Positions 29,484 to 42,150 of a stretch of DNA of 64,000 bases are shown here, in pieces. Origin of the DNA: Papaver somniferum. Its lineage: Eukaryota; Streptophyta; Magnoliopsida; Ranunculales; Papaveraceae. The notes under the pieces are model-generated. The model ran no database searches and had not been told where the DNA came from. It saw only the letters and a program-made list of their open reading frames with translations. The stretch spans positions 85,960,455 through 86,024,454 of the forward strand of contig NC_039368.1 of the NCBI RefSeq assembly GCF_003573695.1. The letters are read 5' to 3'. Position 1 is the first letter of the stretch. Each line of letters opens with the position of its first letter. The position numbers and the translations under genes were made by a program.

Positions 29484-30990
29484 TGATAAGCGCTTAATTT
29501 ACACGTTTAGAACGTCAATTCCATACTTGTTTTAGCTATAATTATTGCATATTACTTATTATTATGATTATTTTCTAGTTTAAGTGTCATATCAGGTGAA
29601 TCATCCTAATAAGCGTGAAAAGGGCTACAAAAGATCTATAAAGTGGAGTTCTCAAAGATCCAAGTGTCTAATGCCGAAGGAAGTGGAAGAAGTGCGACGA
29701 AAAGGAGCAAAGAATGCTCAAGATCATAACAATGACTAGAAGACAAATTTCTAATCATCCAAATTAATTATTTCTTATATTCATCTTGAAGAGAATTCAA
29801 TTTTTAAGAGAACGGTGAAAGAATGTGGTCACTCCGAGTTCGGACGAAGAAGTTACGGCCAAAACAGTCGAGACGAAAAATGACAATCTACAACACCACT
29901 TTCAGCATTGCTAAAGCAATACTGAAAGTAACCATATTTCTGGAAAAAAAGGTGTATTTCGGCCCCAACTTTTGGCATTGCTTTGGGGTATTCGACAATG
30001 CCGACTGAGATAGACCCATGGGGTCCCTTTTGACGTATTTTGACTTCCAAATCAAGGAAACACGGTCCGGGATGGATTCTAATACCTAGATCTCATGAAA
30101 ACTATATAAGAGGACTTCCACAACAATTAGAGGATAACATCACATCTCATATTATACTTTTGTTCTTCATAAAATATTCTAGGGTTTACCCTTTTAGGGG
30201 GAAACCAGGTAATTGTGTAATTATGATTTGTTAAACCCTTGTTGATTAAGGATGAATTTAATGTTCTAAACGTGAAGCTTTATTATTATACAAGTTTGTT
30301 CGGAGTTTTTATCATCATCGTTTTTCTTTTCAATATTTATGGTTTATGAATGATTCTTAGATTGATTTGGGAGGCCTACTAGATTGGTCTATTGATTGTT
30401 CGAAAGCTAGTAGAAGTTATGAGATAAGTAATCGTCGATTGACTCTCTACACAAGTAGACATCACGAGACCTTGCAGAGGGATTCTGTGGAGATATTGTG
30501 AGTGAAGATAACATCAGCAAGTGAACCTTGATCTAAGAGTTCAGCTACTGGGATCAACCTAAATTCACAAAGCTTAAAGCATTCGATTGGATTACACCTT
30601 GAGTGATCTACTACTTGGTGGTTCGTTGAATAGAATCTGGTAGTCGAGAACTTCTGTATCCAGTGGTAGAAGGAGTTTTGGGGATAACACTAATCTAGCT
30701 GTTTTCCTACGGTTGGTGATGAATGGTTCTAACGAAAGATAGATAAGTATTCTAATCCAATTATCGCTTGGTAATGGCGAATGATTCCTTAATCATCCCT
30801 TTCTTTTCTTATTTGTTTCTTTTTATTTATCTTACAACCAATACCCCATTTTCTTTGACTTTGTTTTGCTAATTCAAATAACATATCAATTACACAGCTC
30901 TCTGTGGGAACGATCTCTTACTATCGCTATATTACCAGTTAATTAGTGTAAAATATCTTAATTAATTTTTTGTGGTTACGACACGCATCA
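29484..30990 (+). repeat. 3' LTR of the third element
   Basis: 1507 bp. Ends ACACGCATCA directly before the GGAAT TSD copy. Differences from the 5' LTR are few and mostly single bases. Confidence 0.95.
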
Positions 30991-30995
30991 GGAAT

Positions 30996-31600
30996 CCCCA
31001 AATTCAAAAAAGCTCTGTGGATCTCACTAAGAAACTCTTTTGGCTACGTCTATACAACATGCAGCCAGGATTCTCTAATGAGAAGATAGTTTATGGTATA
31101 GCATCTGCAAAGGGGGAAGTTAAAGATCTGGACCAAAAGTATTGCATAGTTCCTAAAGAAAAGGTGCAGAAAATTTTAGTTCTTCTGGATGTTAGAAATC
31201 CTTCGCGTAGGGTATTTTGGATGAAGAATGCTGCTGGGGAAGATGTGTGGATAAGATTGTTTTATGAAAAACAACCTTTCGATCTCTGTGGATTTTTTTA
31301 TACAATAGGTCATAAGGAGACAGAATGTGAGACCATTACTGCTTATCTTCTTCAGCAACAGAGAGGTTTCTTATCCTCCACCTCTATTTTTGATTCTCCA
31401 TCATGGACTAATCCGGTTACAAGAGGAAAAAAAGCTAGTAACCAGCACGCAGATACGGAGGAAATGGTTCAGAACAATGACAATCATAATCAACTTGAAG
31501 TTGTTCAAAGAGAACAAGGTAAAATGGTAATTGCTAGTTCTTCTTGCATGCATGCAGATAATAACACTCTTAAATTGTTGCAATTTAATGTAGAAGTTAG
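30996..31600 (+). pseudogene. LINE A ORF1, 3' part
   Basis: Continues DUF4283-type ORF1: SVDLTKKLFWLRLYNMQPGF, GIASAKGEVKDLDQKYCIV and VWIRLFYEKQPFDLCGF. The zinc knuckle is CGFFYTIGHKETEC, so its second Cys is Phe; LINE B keeps CGFC. The frame is open from the insertion junction to about 31600, where a deletion fuses it to RT sequence. Confidence 0.8.
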
Positions 31601-34490
31601 GAAATATTCTTATAAGGAGTTACGAAATATTCTTACATACTACTTTTTTTCTATTGCTAAGTCCACACATCCAGTTCTATCTTCAGAGCTGTTTAAGCTC
31701 ATTAATCCAGTTATATCTCAAGATGAAAATGAAGCTTTATTAGCTTCTCTTGAATATGATGAAATCTTAAAAGCACTAAAGTCTATGGCAAGTTGGAATT
31801 CTCCGGGCGCTGATGGCTTTCAAGCAGGTTTTTTCTTATCTAAATGGTAAGTAGTTGGTAATGATGTGATACAACTAGTTAAACAATTCTTCGACACAAA
31901 AGTGATGCCTACTTCCATAAATCAAACAATAACCCGTCTTATACCAAAAAATCGATATCCTTCATTACCAAGTGATTACAGGCCAATGGGTCTCTGTAAT
32001 ATTATTTACAAGATAATTTCGAAGTTAATTGTCATTAGAATGAAGCTACTTATGGAGAGATTAATATCTCTTACTCAAGCAGCATATGCCCCTAAAAGAT
32101 ATATCAATGATAACATTGTTATGGATCACCAACTAATACATTCGATCAAGAAATCTAGGAAAAAGAAACGATTAGTGGCTCTCAAACTCGACATGTCAAA
32201 AGCATTCAATAGAATAGAATGGTCTTTCGTGGATTATATGCTTGATGCTATGGGTTTTTGTCAGGATTGGAGATCCATTATTCATCAATGTATTTCGACA
32301 ACGGAAGTTTCAATCCGTTTAAATGGTATTGTTTGTGAGCCTTATACTCCAATCAGAGGACTTAGACAAGGAGACTTTTTGCCCCCTTATTTGTTTATCA
32401 TATCTATGGAGTATCTTACAAGATCTCTTTTAGAAGCAGAAAACAAAAATAAATTATGTGGAATCAAAGTTTCAAACTATTCAATATCCATAAACCATTT
32501 GCTATTCGCAGAATGATTGCATTTTGTTCTTTGAAGCTGATCAAGATAGTATTACTCAAGTAAAGTCTTTTCTGCAAAACTTTGGTCCCCTCTCTGGACA
32601 GATGATGAACTTTTCAAAATCATTAGCTTATATAACAGGTGATATTTCGCATAGTCAAAAGTTATCCATCATGAACCAACTAGGAGTTAAATAATTATGT
32701 ACTTCAGATAAGTATTTAGGTTTACCTATTCTTCTAGGTAAATCTAAAAGTAACTCTTTCAATTCAATTAAAGATGCTTATGAAACAGATTCCAAGGCTG
32801 TTGTTCTAAAACATTAAATCAAGCTGCTAGATTTACTTTAGTGAAATCAATTTTAAATTTTATTCCTTCTCACTATATGAGCAACTTCAAGCTTCCAAAA
32901 ACCATGATCAACAAGTTGGACTCAGCTCAAAGACAATTTTGGTGGGGCCATAAAACAAATAAAGGGATCAACTTAGCTGCATGGACTTCCCTATGTGCAT
33001 TTAAAGATGTTGGTGGATTAGCATTTAGAGATCTTGAAAAATTAACATTGCACTTATTACTAAACTTGCTTGGAGGATGTGTACCGAGGAAGATAAGAAT
33101 TGGGTTAAAATGATGAAAGAAAAGTATTCACCTTTTTACAGCTTACTACATCTTCAAGAATCTCCCAAGAACTCATCCTGGATATGGAAAGGAATAAAAG
33201 TTGGTCTTCAGAATATCAAAAGATTTCACAGATGGGATGTTAGAGATGGAAAGAAGGTTTTAATTTGGTTTGATAAGTGGATAATAGGGTTAGATTGCCC
33301 TCCAACACCTATAGAAACTTTTCATGAACCAGCTAGAATTGTCTATGTGTCTGACCTACTTTTAGAACAACCTAGAAGATGGAATGAGCAACTAATTTGG
33401 TCCTTGTTCCCAGATGACATTGTTGAATTAATTCTTCGTATGTAACTAGTCGAACAGGGAGTAGATAAAATTATTTGGGAACCTAGTAAAACGGGAGAAT
33501 TTTCAGTTAAAACAACCTATAAGGCTTTAACTCAATATAAACACTCTAATACAAATATACAATGGTTTCTCAAATCAATTGGAAAAGGCTTTGGAAAACA
33601 GAAGCACCACATAAGGTTAAAATATTTATTTGGAAATGTTTGAGGAAAATTGTTCCTACAAGAGAAAATTTGCATAAATACAACTCTTTAATAGAAACAG
33701 TTTGTCCAAGATGTTTCCAAGAGATAGAAACTTTACAACACATTTTTATTGACTCTGATCACTCTAGGTCTTTTTGGATAACCATGAATATTAATGTGGA
33801 GTCTTTGCAAAGACAACAAATTCAAGTTACTGACTGGATAGCTAGTTGGTTCAACACTGATCTTACATCAACACAGAATACAGAGGATACTCAAAGGTGG
33901 ATGCTTATTCTGATGATCACTTCTTGGTCATTATGGAAGAATAGATGCATTAAGGTCTTTCAATATTAAAACCAAAATTTATCTTATACAGTGCACTGCA
34001 TCAAAAACATGGTCAAACAATGTGTATCATCAACTCAGTGTCCTAAAAATAATCTCCATGAAGTTTGGTCTCCACCAAATTATGTTCAGTTAAAAATTAA
34101 TATGGATGCTTCCTTTGATAAGGATACTCACTCTTTTGGTATTGGTTTGATCATTCGTGATTATATAGGGAACTTCACTGGCTCAAAGGCAAATATGTCA
34201 ATGGAGGAATAGATCCTGAACAAGCTGAATGCCTGGATATGAAAGAAGCTATCATATGGGCTACGGATTGCGGCTTCAGCAATGTCATCTTTGAGAGTGA
34301 TTGTCAAAATCTCATAAACTCTATCATACTTGCCAAACCAGTGGTTCAGTGGATGAATCAAGGCCTTGTAGATGTAATAAGGCATATGTTATCTATTACT
34401 AGTTATGTCTCAGTTAAACATATTAAAAGATCTTCCAACAATGCTGCTCATGTAATAGCTAATTCTAGTAGAACCGACAGATAATATTTT
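31600..34490 (+). pseudogene. LINE A ORF2 remnant: RT, zf-RVT, RNase H
   Basis: The endonuclease part is absent (compare 51378-52490 in LINE B). RT begins near 31640; KSMASWNSPGADGFQAGFF (31790) is followed by a stop at 31848, then PKNRYPSLPSDYRPMGLCN and LKLDMSKAFNRIEWSFV (RT block A Asp) in 31866-32516. At 32505-32517 an inserted A disrupts the catalytic FADD. Further pieces: 32841-33113, 33077-33445 and 33562-33969 (zf-RVT, CPRCFQEIETLQH). RNase H starts near 34100 (INMDASFDKDTH) and ends at 34484. Many stops and shifts; inactive. Confidence 0.85.
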
Positions 34491-34638
34491 GTGTATTTTG
34501 GTAACATCCCAGAAAAAATTTAAAACTATTATCAGGGATGAGCAACAAGTCTGTCACCTTAAGTTATGTATAGATCCTAAGTTATAAATGCAACGTGTTT
34601 TTGTTTTGCATCAAAAACAAAAAACTATAACTTTTATT

Positions 34639-35404
34639 GATTTCACAGTATTCTATCCAATAAGAACCAATCAGACCAGCCCGTGTTGCCATTATTGCAG
34701 GGAAATTTACTCCACCCTCTAGAAATGCCACCAAAGTGTACCCAAACATTGACATACTGGCTATTGTAAAATTGTGAAAACGCTTAGTGCAGCTACTCTG
34801 AGGTAGTGCTTTTAGATTATTGTACTGCCTATGCGTCGCTTACTGTTGACAAATACTGTTGTCTTGGTACTGTGAACAAATCCTTCAAATGACATGTACA
34901 ATAACTCTTGATTGTTTTATATTTGTAAAATTATTTGTTGTGTACACTATCATGAATGCCGGTAACTGGGTGTACACTCACATCCATCTGTTGGCTTATG
35001 GCCTCTAGGTAATTATGTTCTTTCTTGCCAGTGTCATTTAGACTTTGTTTGTGTTTAACACGGTGATCGTCCAAGCTTTTAGGTTTAACCTATGTTTCAT
35101 TTGATTCATTTCTCACTGAAATTAATTCCGGTTTCTTTTCCAGCACTTTAATTTTTTAGTCAAACAAAGATTCTTTTCCCGAAACACAGCCGCGCCATGC
35201 CAGTATTTCTTTTTTAACTCATCCATCTGACTTCAATTTTATTTATAGGTGCCCAAATGGTAGACCACGACGAAATATTACAGTGCCGACAAATATACAT
35301 ACTTCGGATGCCCGATAATATAAAACCGTCTCTCAACTTTCTCTGTCAAATGAAACCCCGCCTATTTCATACTTCATTTTGGCACCGGTCATTTTCTAGT
35401 TCCT
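34639..35404. other. Unassigned interval
   Basis: No gene or repeat recognised. 35232-35259 (TTCAATTTTATTTATAGG followed by T-G-CCCAAATG) recurs at 36120-36147, on the far side of the LTR fragment. Confidence 0.5.
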
Positions 35405-36117
35405 ACCATATCTTTCAAGTCGTGGCTATATTAAAAACATAACTGTGAAGCTGTATATACGATACATATTGTATGATACTCTACTGATGTGACATTGTTA
35501 TATTTGTATGATCATAGTATTATGGAATTAGACTACGAAATATAATGCTTATCTTTTGAACTCTGTAGATATGACATCGACATAATCTTGTATATACTGT
35601 TATGATTATGTGAATGGGTTACGGTGAATATTTCATCCAAGGAAACAATATTTTACATTTGTTTAAAGGAAGTAAACCATGAACTTGTTTTATGAATCGA
35701 AAGGAAAATTGCTAGTCTTATTGTTACGACTATTCATTGCAAATCTTTGGATTACCAATACGTATGAGATGGTAGAACATATCATAACTTTGTTATGTAT
35801 CTTGGTATAATTAATCACAATGCCTGACTTATGATTTGGTATGACTAGTTTTTATTAATTAGTGTAACCGATCCTAAGTAATCACCATGAGATGGTATGA
35901 TCGATATTTGTAATTGGTGTGATCAATCTTAGTAATTGGTATGACCGATCACAAAGTGTGTATACACTCGATCCTTGTAACTGGTGTAACCGGTCCTGGT
36001 AATTGGTGTAACCGATCCTGGTAACTGGTGTGACCAATCACAACCAATACCATGAGTATATGGTAACCGGTCCTGGTAACTGATGTAACTTGTGTGACCG
36101 ATCACAAGTATTTCTAT
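35405..36117 (+). repeat. LTR fragment (copy C of the 39681-42825 family, opposite strand)
   Basis: Homologous to the minus strand of about 42560-41870: CTTTCAAGTCGTGGCTATATT, GAACTCTGTAGATATGACATCG, GAATCGAAAGG, CAATGCCTGACTTATG and the tandem GTGTAACCGATCCT/GGTAACTGGTG units (35860-36110). Both LTR ends are missing, so it is a truncated fragment. Confidence 0.7.
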
Positions 36118-38559
36118 ATTTCAATTTTATTTATAGGTTCCCAAATGCTCAGAATCACCAAGTTAAGTCTGTTCCATTTGTGCAAAGGTGCACAATATTG
36201 TGTGAATATTTGGGTGCTAATTGGTATAACAAGTATGCAACAATAGCATGCGCCAAATAGGAATTGGGCATGGCCAAGATGCATAATGCTTTTAGAGATG
36301 CAAGTTAGGCCGAATTAATGATGCGTGGAGAAGGAAGGACAAAGTAGTGGTGACGCATAAGCATGGCATGAGATCATTTTTTGGAAATCGTCATGAAAGC
36401 TAAAACAACATGATAGCATCAGTTTGAAGGAGTATTCAACTAAGTGTCAGTTATATTGTGCTTCATTGTGTGAGTTACATATGAACATTGATAGTTGGAA
36501 GAGTGCATGTGGAAAAGTGAATTGCTACATTGGGGACAACAGGTGATGTCTCACTTTCGTGTTTGTTGCTTAGAAGCGAAGATGAAGTCAGTATTGCAAG
36601 AATTGTTAGGTATTACAAGTTGTAATAAGTTGGTGCGAGTATTTGCTCAAGTTTGAGTATACTTTTAGTTTGGGTCGAGTGGACCTTGGTGTTTGAAATT
36701 GTCTTTTTATGTAATGTTGTAGTGGATGAGGGTATTTGAGACGAGAGTTCTTGTCTATTTCGTTCAAAGTAAATCTAGTTCAAGTGGAAGATGTTACATA
36801 GCATACTAAGTAAAAATATGCAATAGAAGACGCTGGAAGTGAAATAAGCAAATAGAGTTGGTGGCATAGTCGAGTTTGTTGTTGAGAGTTATGTGGAAGT
36901 GCGACAGCATTTGGCAGCAATAGCATGGAGTAACACAACAAGAATGAAGATGTAAGTCCATCAAGTATATGAGTTAAGAGTAACACATAGTTAGGAAGAA
37001 CATGATATTATTTTTCCTCCACACTAAAGCGTAGTAGTTTGAGAAAGCAAGTGATGCTTAAATTGTTGGTTTCAAAGGCGCATGAAGAGGATACCTTGTC
37101 CAAAGTGGCGGTGGGATGCCCGGGTAGTCCTAAGTCATGACTATACAAAAGTCATTCATTTCAATAATGATGTTCCCACAATGCATGCAAAGAACAACAA
37201 GGTCCAGGTTCTTTGGCATACAGATGATGCAAGTCCAAGAAGGTGAATTTTGCAATATCATTTGGGGGCCAAATCTAGTAAAAGTGTTGATGTCGGAAAA
37301 GTGCAGCAAAGGATATAGATTGTGGCGCATCCCAAGAGTGCTATGGAATCATAGGCTGCATACATTGAGGAATGGCATGCTTTGGCGTAGGCGCATATGA
37401 TTGAAGAATGAGGCCAAGTCTTGTATAAGTCCTGTTATGTTGTGTGGTGCAACTAAAATCGGAAAGTGAAGGCAAAAGACGGTGGCATTGTTCGTTGTGA
37501 TCAGTTGGGGAGAATCATTATTTGCGTATACTTAGGCGCAAATGATTCAATCCTAATTCAGGGAATTGACAAGATGATATTCCAAGTTGCATTTGGGTGT
37601 TGATATGCAATTGTTTATTAGGAGTTGGAGCGTAGGACAACATGACAACAAAAATACAAGTAGGTAGGATCAATGACAAGGCAGTAAGCTAAGTGATCGC
37701 ATATGGTACTAGGCAGAAAAGTTTGGCAAGAAAAAAGGCCAAACAAGTTTGCTGATTTCTAAGATAGGCTCAGAAGTGTACAAGGACATATAACATGTAT
37801 AACAACTATACTTTGTTACGTTCAACGAGGAAGTTGAAAGAATTAGGTGTGGGAGGTCTATTACAGGTCAAGAAAGTGATGCGTAAAGGTTGCGCATTAC
37901 AATATTGCAGGTCAAGTCAGTGTCCGACAATGATTGTGCGAATACTTCATAAACTGTCAAGTGCTAAGAATGGCATAACCTTGCAGGTAAAGTGAAGCGC
38001 AAAGATAGTGCTACACTATAAATACATTTGGATAAGTAATGAAGCTTATTGGCCGACGTACTGAAGCTTCATTGAGGGAAAGGAAAGGCAAAGCCAAAGT
38101 GGCAAGATGCAAGACGCAACATGTGATAGTGGCATTAAGGCATATCCATGAAATTGAATTGGCCCAAACTCAAGGATGATGCAAGAAGGTAGAATATGAC
38201 AAGAGTTGGTCTATGCATTAGTTCAAGGATTGCCAAAGCTTGAATAATGCAAACAAGCTAGTAATGCAAGACTGGCATTACTATTGTCGAGCAATTGGCT
38301 CAACAAAGCAAGAATAACGCATATGAGCATATGTCACGTATTGGCATCAGTTGGAAATCATGTTGGCGTGAATTTGGATTAACTAAAGCATCTTATCAAG
38401 TTCAAATCATGGTCATACGCAGTGGTGCATAAAGTTGGCATTAAAGTCGCACATTATAACTCAAGCGTTGGTTATTGGCTTTGCGAGCATGCCAATGAAG
38501 TGAGACAAAGGTGAACGGTTGTAAAGTGAGTTTATAACCATATTAGAGTGTCCAAAACC
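36118..38559. other. Unassigned, probably decayed LTR-retrotransposon sequence
   Basis: About 2.4 kb without a convincing ORF. The plus strand is rich in GGCAT, GCGCAA and GTTGGCAT-like words and leads directly into an LTR-like promoter region at 38560. It may be the U3 part of a long LTR. No second copy in the window to prove it. Confidence 0.4.
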
Positions 38560-38900
38560 GTTTTGGACAGGTGTGGCATGAAGTAGCACAAATTAGAAGA
38601 GGTTAGTCAGTTATGCACACTTTAAGCGGTTATGGAAAGTACCCCTTGGACACATGGCTGTCCAAGGCTTATGCAAATGTTTGCACACAAATTTTGGCCT
38701 GATCCTAGCAGTATAAATAGGCTAGAGATTAATAAGATTGGTTTTGTTCAATTGAGAGAAGAACCACTGATTGTAGAGAGTATTAGGCATTTACCAAGAG
38801 GGTGAATGGCCTGTTTTTGGTTCATGTGGTGGACAAGTTTTTGTAATCTTCCTTTAGTGCAATGAAATGAGTTTATTGCAGTATATCTTTGTGTTATTAT
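38560..38900 (+). promoter_or_regulatory. LTR-like promoter/R region
   Basis: GCAGTATAAATAGGCTAGAG (38708-38727) with the TATA box TATAAATA at 38712-38719, preceded by CCCCTTGGACACATGGCTGTCC and followed by TTCAATTGAGAGAAGAACC, CAAGAGGGTGAATGG and AATGAAATGAG. The layout resembles the U3/R/U5 of plant Ty3/gypsy LTRs and lies upstream of gypsy protease sequence. Inferred; no matching LTR copy is present. Confidence 0.45.
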
Positions 38901-38999
38901 GATGCTGATCTTGTTGAGTTTATGCATGGCAAACCTATTATGCTTATGGGGGCATGAAGAGTTAGAGAGAAAGAAGAGATGAAGACTTGGGTTGCGTAA

Positions 39000-39675
39000 T
39001 GCCTTAAGAGTGAAGGAAGATGAAGTCTACGCTCACATTGAACAGAAAGCTCGTAAAGATATCCAGAAAAGCAGGCATCCTTCCAATAAAAGATCCAACC
39101 TCCATTGAATCACTAGTGAGGCTGGAAAGAGAAGGCATCTGGGGAACGACTATCAAGAATCTAAGCATCCGACTCCCATTTCACACTGGTCAAATGAGAC
39201 CCCATCATTCTCGGATTTTCCCTTTCTAGTGGGAGTGGTGATTGAACTTTTGGAGGTATGGATACAAGAATGCGTTATCAAGCTACCTCGTATCGACGTT
39301 CTTCAACCAAATAATGAATGGAACATCCCAAGTACTGCCGCCTCCATTGATTCGTAAGCCATCCTACAAGTGACTGCAACAGACTGAAGCGCATATTCCA
39401 AGAGAAGATCGACTTAGGGGAACTTTAACTAAGCACTGAAGGAGTATACAAAGACCATCTTCATATTAGAAGTTGTTGCATGCTTTATGGGGACTCCGTC
39501 TACAGAATTGTATAGTCAACCATAGAGCGTGTATGTGAAATTTTCCATCTCTCCACAACACAATGCAAAGATATTTTTGCTGCTCTCAACTATGTGGTGT
39601 CTGGTAGACGTATACCCTTCGTTGGAGAATCCATAATTTCGCTTAATCCATCCCCGGGAACTACAAACAGTGAAG
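39000..39675 (+). pseudogene. Ty3/gypsy Gag-protease region, 5' of the solo LTR
   Basis: 39020-39229 is a 69-codon open frame of unknown domain content (LVRLEREGIWGTTIKNLSI). The last 150 bp before the solo LTR read FHLSTTQCKDIFAALNYV and SGRRIPFVGESIISLNPSPG in the frame that continues into the protease at 42831. This resembles the segment before the protease in Tat/Ogre-type elements (family knowledge). Upstream frame relations are unclear and decayed. Confidence 0.55.
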
Positions 39676-41279
39676 ATAAATGAAAAGACGAGGGTACCAA
39701 AATATACCTGAATCTTAAAATTTTCCACCCATAAGTCCTCTTACCGAAAGTGACTGTATATGGACTTAGTCGTTACAATGCAACAAATAGGTATTCACAA
39801 TTTGTGTGATTGTCTTATACAAGATCGAGACAATACAACAATCAAAGTATGATTACTTGATAATAGGTTCGGGCTTAACCAAATTTATAAGATCCCTATC
39901 AAGTAATACAAAATTAGCATTTGTGTATTTTACTTCTAACTATAATAAAACAAGTATAATTGCGAAAATAGAAAAGTAAAAGATACAGCAAGAAACTGCA
40001 AATGTAGAAAAAACCCGGGACATAGTCCAGAATTGAATACTCTCAGAATTAAGCCGATATATAAAATCTAAACCAACTTCGTATAGTTGAGACCAGGAAA
40101 CCAAACCTTTAGTTCACCTAGTTTCTTCAGTATCCCTGCGCTTACGACATTCGGTAAGTGCACGTACTGGAACAATTTCTTTGGTTCGTTTTCCAAACAG
40201 TAAAGGAACAACAAATCTGTTTGGTAACAACTCTATTCAATCTTAGTGATATGAGTTTGACAAGGGCTCTTTTGTTTAATCCAATAAAGTCCTTTGTCGG
40301 GTTTTAGATCTATCTATTCAACAACTACCGAAGTGGTAGAGTTTAGACTTTGCAATCAACTAATATATAATCCACTAAGATACTATGTAGTGATGCCGAT
40401 CTACATAACTAATCAACCAAATCTATCAAAGATATACCGATTATAGTTGGATTCCAGCCGATCAAGTTTTGTGCACACCAAAGATTATGAAACTAATAAG
40501 AGATCTTCTTTGTCTTAAAATCTTCTTAGATATTCAATAAACACCGGTATGCCATAACTTTAATATCTTGTGATAAATCACACATAGAACGAAGCCTGTT
40601 AATGATAGATTATCACAATGCGTCTTTAAATCCACAAACAGTTCTAAAGATCTCGTCGACACTTCGGTGTAGTTTGAGTGAATCTTATATCAGAAGAGAA
40701 GATTCTCAAGGATGAAAAAACTAGGTGCAATCAAATTTCAACGACCGTTAGTCAATCAAATCACCAAAAACTAAAACAAAATGTAATTATCTAGTTTCCC
40801 ACCAGCGGTACTCGTAGAGCTTCTCGATCCCACAGAAGTCTTTAAACGAGCGGTCGTAAGAGATTTCGCCTAATTAGGGTACTTTCCTCTCGGAATAGAC
40901 GGCTCCACCAGTAACAACATAACTTGATAGTTTTGCTGGCTCTTAGAATAGTTTGCTCGAAATGCAAATTTAGGTATCTATGGACCAAAGATGTTTGGAT
41001 ATCAAGGAATTTCCAAAACCGAATATTCTCAAGATATACAATAAATGCCCAAATCGATTTTCATAATTCCTGGAAATGCTTTGTGCAATATTACCGAAAT
41101 CTCACTAGAAAATCTCCAATTACTAAATGCACATTACCAACTTTTATTTTCCAGATATATGCATTTAATTGTTGGTAATGAAACCATATAAAACTAAAAA
41201 CCTTAATTAGTTTTCTCATTTTATTTCGATCCGGTATCTCCTTGAGTTATTAAGGAATATCTTTGACCAATAAAAGATA

Positions 41280-41671
41280 CTCCCTTCTGTTTTCGTATGT
41301 CCTAAAATACTGTCCAGATTCTATTTATAGTCATACTTTTTAGTTAAACTCTCAAATATACCCTTCAGTTTTTTATAATTATAAAATTATTCTTAAATAT
41401 AGTCAATCTAAAATCTTAAATGATATCTTCCTCAATAGAAAAAAAATCTACTAAATCAATCCTTACAAAAAAATATTTTATCTTCTATCTAAAGAATTCT
41501 ATATATAATAAATTACCAAATACGTATTTTTCTTACATGCTCCATAATCCATATACTTCTTTTAATTTTGGTTATAACATAACATTTAGCAGGGGTGGTT
41601 TAGTACACTCATCCGGTCTCCTTAATATCTTGGCTTAGTCAAAGCAGACTAATAATTTAGGACGGAGGGAG
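41280..41671. mobile_element. Stowaway-type MITE
   Basis: 392 bp between TA dinucleotides (41278-41279; 41672-41673). Left end CTCCCTTCTGTTTTCGTATG, right end (minus strand) CTCCCTCCGTCCTAAATTAT: the Tc1/mariner-derived Stowaway terminal consensus. Interior A/T-rich and noncoding. It lies within the solo LTR and is absent from the homologous fragment at 57977-60275. Confidence 0.85.
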
Positions 41672-41874
41672 TAAGAGTTACTGATTGTATTCAAAGTATG
41701 CAGACATCTTTTCTTTGTAAATTCTCTTTCAAATTTACAATCTTGGAATCCATTGTACCACACTTCCAAACAAGTTTAGAAATGGTTCATCTGTATTCCA
41801 AGAACTATGTGATTAATCAAATATCAAATCACCAATCATGGGTTTACGGTTCTACCAAACACGAGGATCGGTTC

Positions 41875-42150
41875 TACCTCCATATGGTTACTGGGACCTG
41901 TTACATCAATTACCAGGATCGGTTACATCAATTACCAGGAACGGATACCATATACTCATGGTATTACTTGTGATCGGTTACACAAGTCACTAGGATCAGT
42001 TACACCAATTACTAGGACTGGTTACACCAATTACAAGGATCGATTACGTAACTTTTGTGATCGGTCTCACCAATTACTAGGATCGGTTACACCAATTAAA
42101 AATATCGATCATACCGTCTTAGGTGATTACTTAGGATCGGTTACACTAAT
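41875..42150 (-). repeat. Tandem GGATCGGTTACACCAATTAC units in the solo LTR
   Basis: About ten degenerate units of about 20-24 bp with the core GATCGGTTACACCAATTACT. The inverted counterpart is in 35860-36110, and a decayed version (GGATCGGTTCCC) in 59870-60070. The array is an intrinsic part of this LTR family. Confidence 0.8.

Larger units (their letters stand above)
24614..30990 (+). mobile_element. Third LTR retrotransposon: non-autonomous, Athila-like, in LINE A ORF1
   Basis: The TSD GGAAT is at 24609-24613 and 30991-30995, and the empty site is visible in LINE B (GGAATCCCC, about 49964). LTRs 24614-26124 and 29484-30990 start TGATAAG and end ATCA. The primer site TGGCGTCGCTGCCGGGGA and the polypurine tract GTGTGGGGGGATT are both present. 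The internal region is only 3.36 kb and encodes no Gag, protease, RT or integrase, but one long frame for a Tyr/Gln/Asn-rich acidic protein (26226-27560) with five in-frame stops. The two LTRs are very similar, so this insertion looks younger than the inner element. Confidence 0.93.
3669..34638 (+). mobile_element. LINE A: L1-type retrotransposon insertion, expanded by nested elements
   Basis: The 17-bp sequence AAACTATAACTTTTATT occurs at 3669-3685 and, directly after an A-rich tail, at 34622-34638: a typical L1 target-site duplication. Between the copies lie LINE 5' UTR (3686-3716, then 23653 onward), ORF1 (to 24613, resuming at 30996), RT and RNase H (31600-34490) and a 3' tail. Two LTR elements with perfect 5-bp TSDs account for the rest. 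Removing them leaves about 4.6 kb of LINE, shorter than the sister copy at 49048-55486 because the endonuclease region is deleted. The ORFs are broken by stops and frameshifts, so the copy is dead. Confidence 0.8.
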
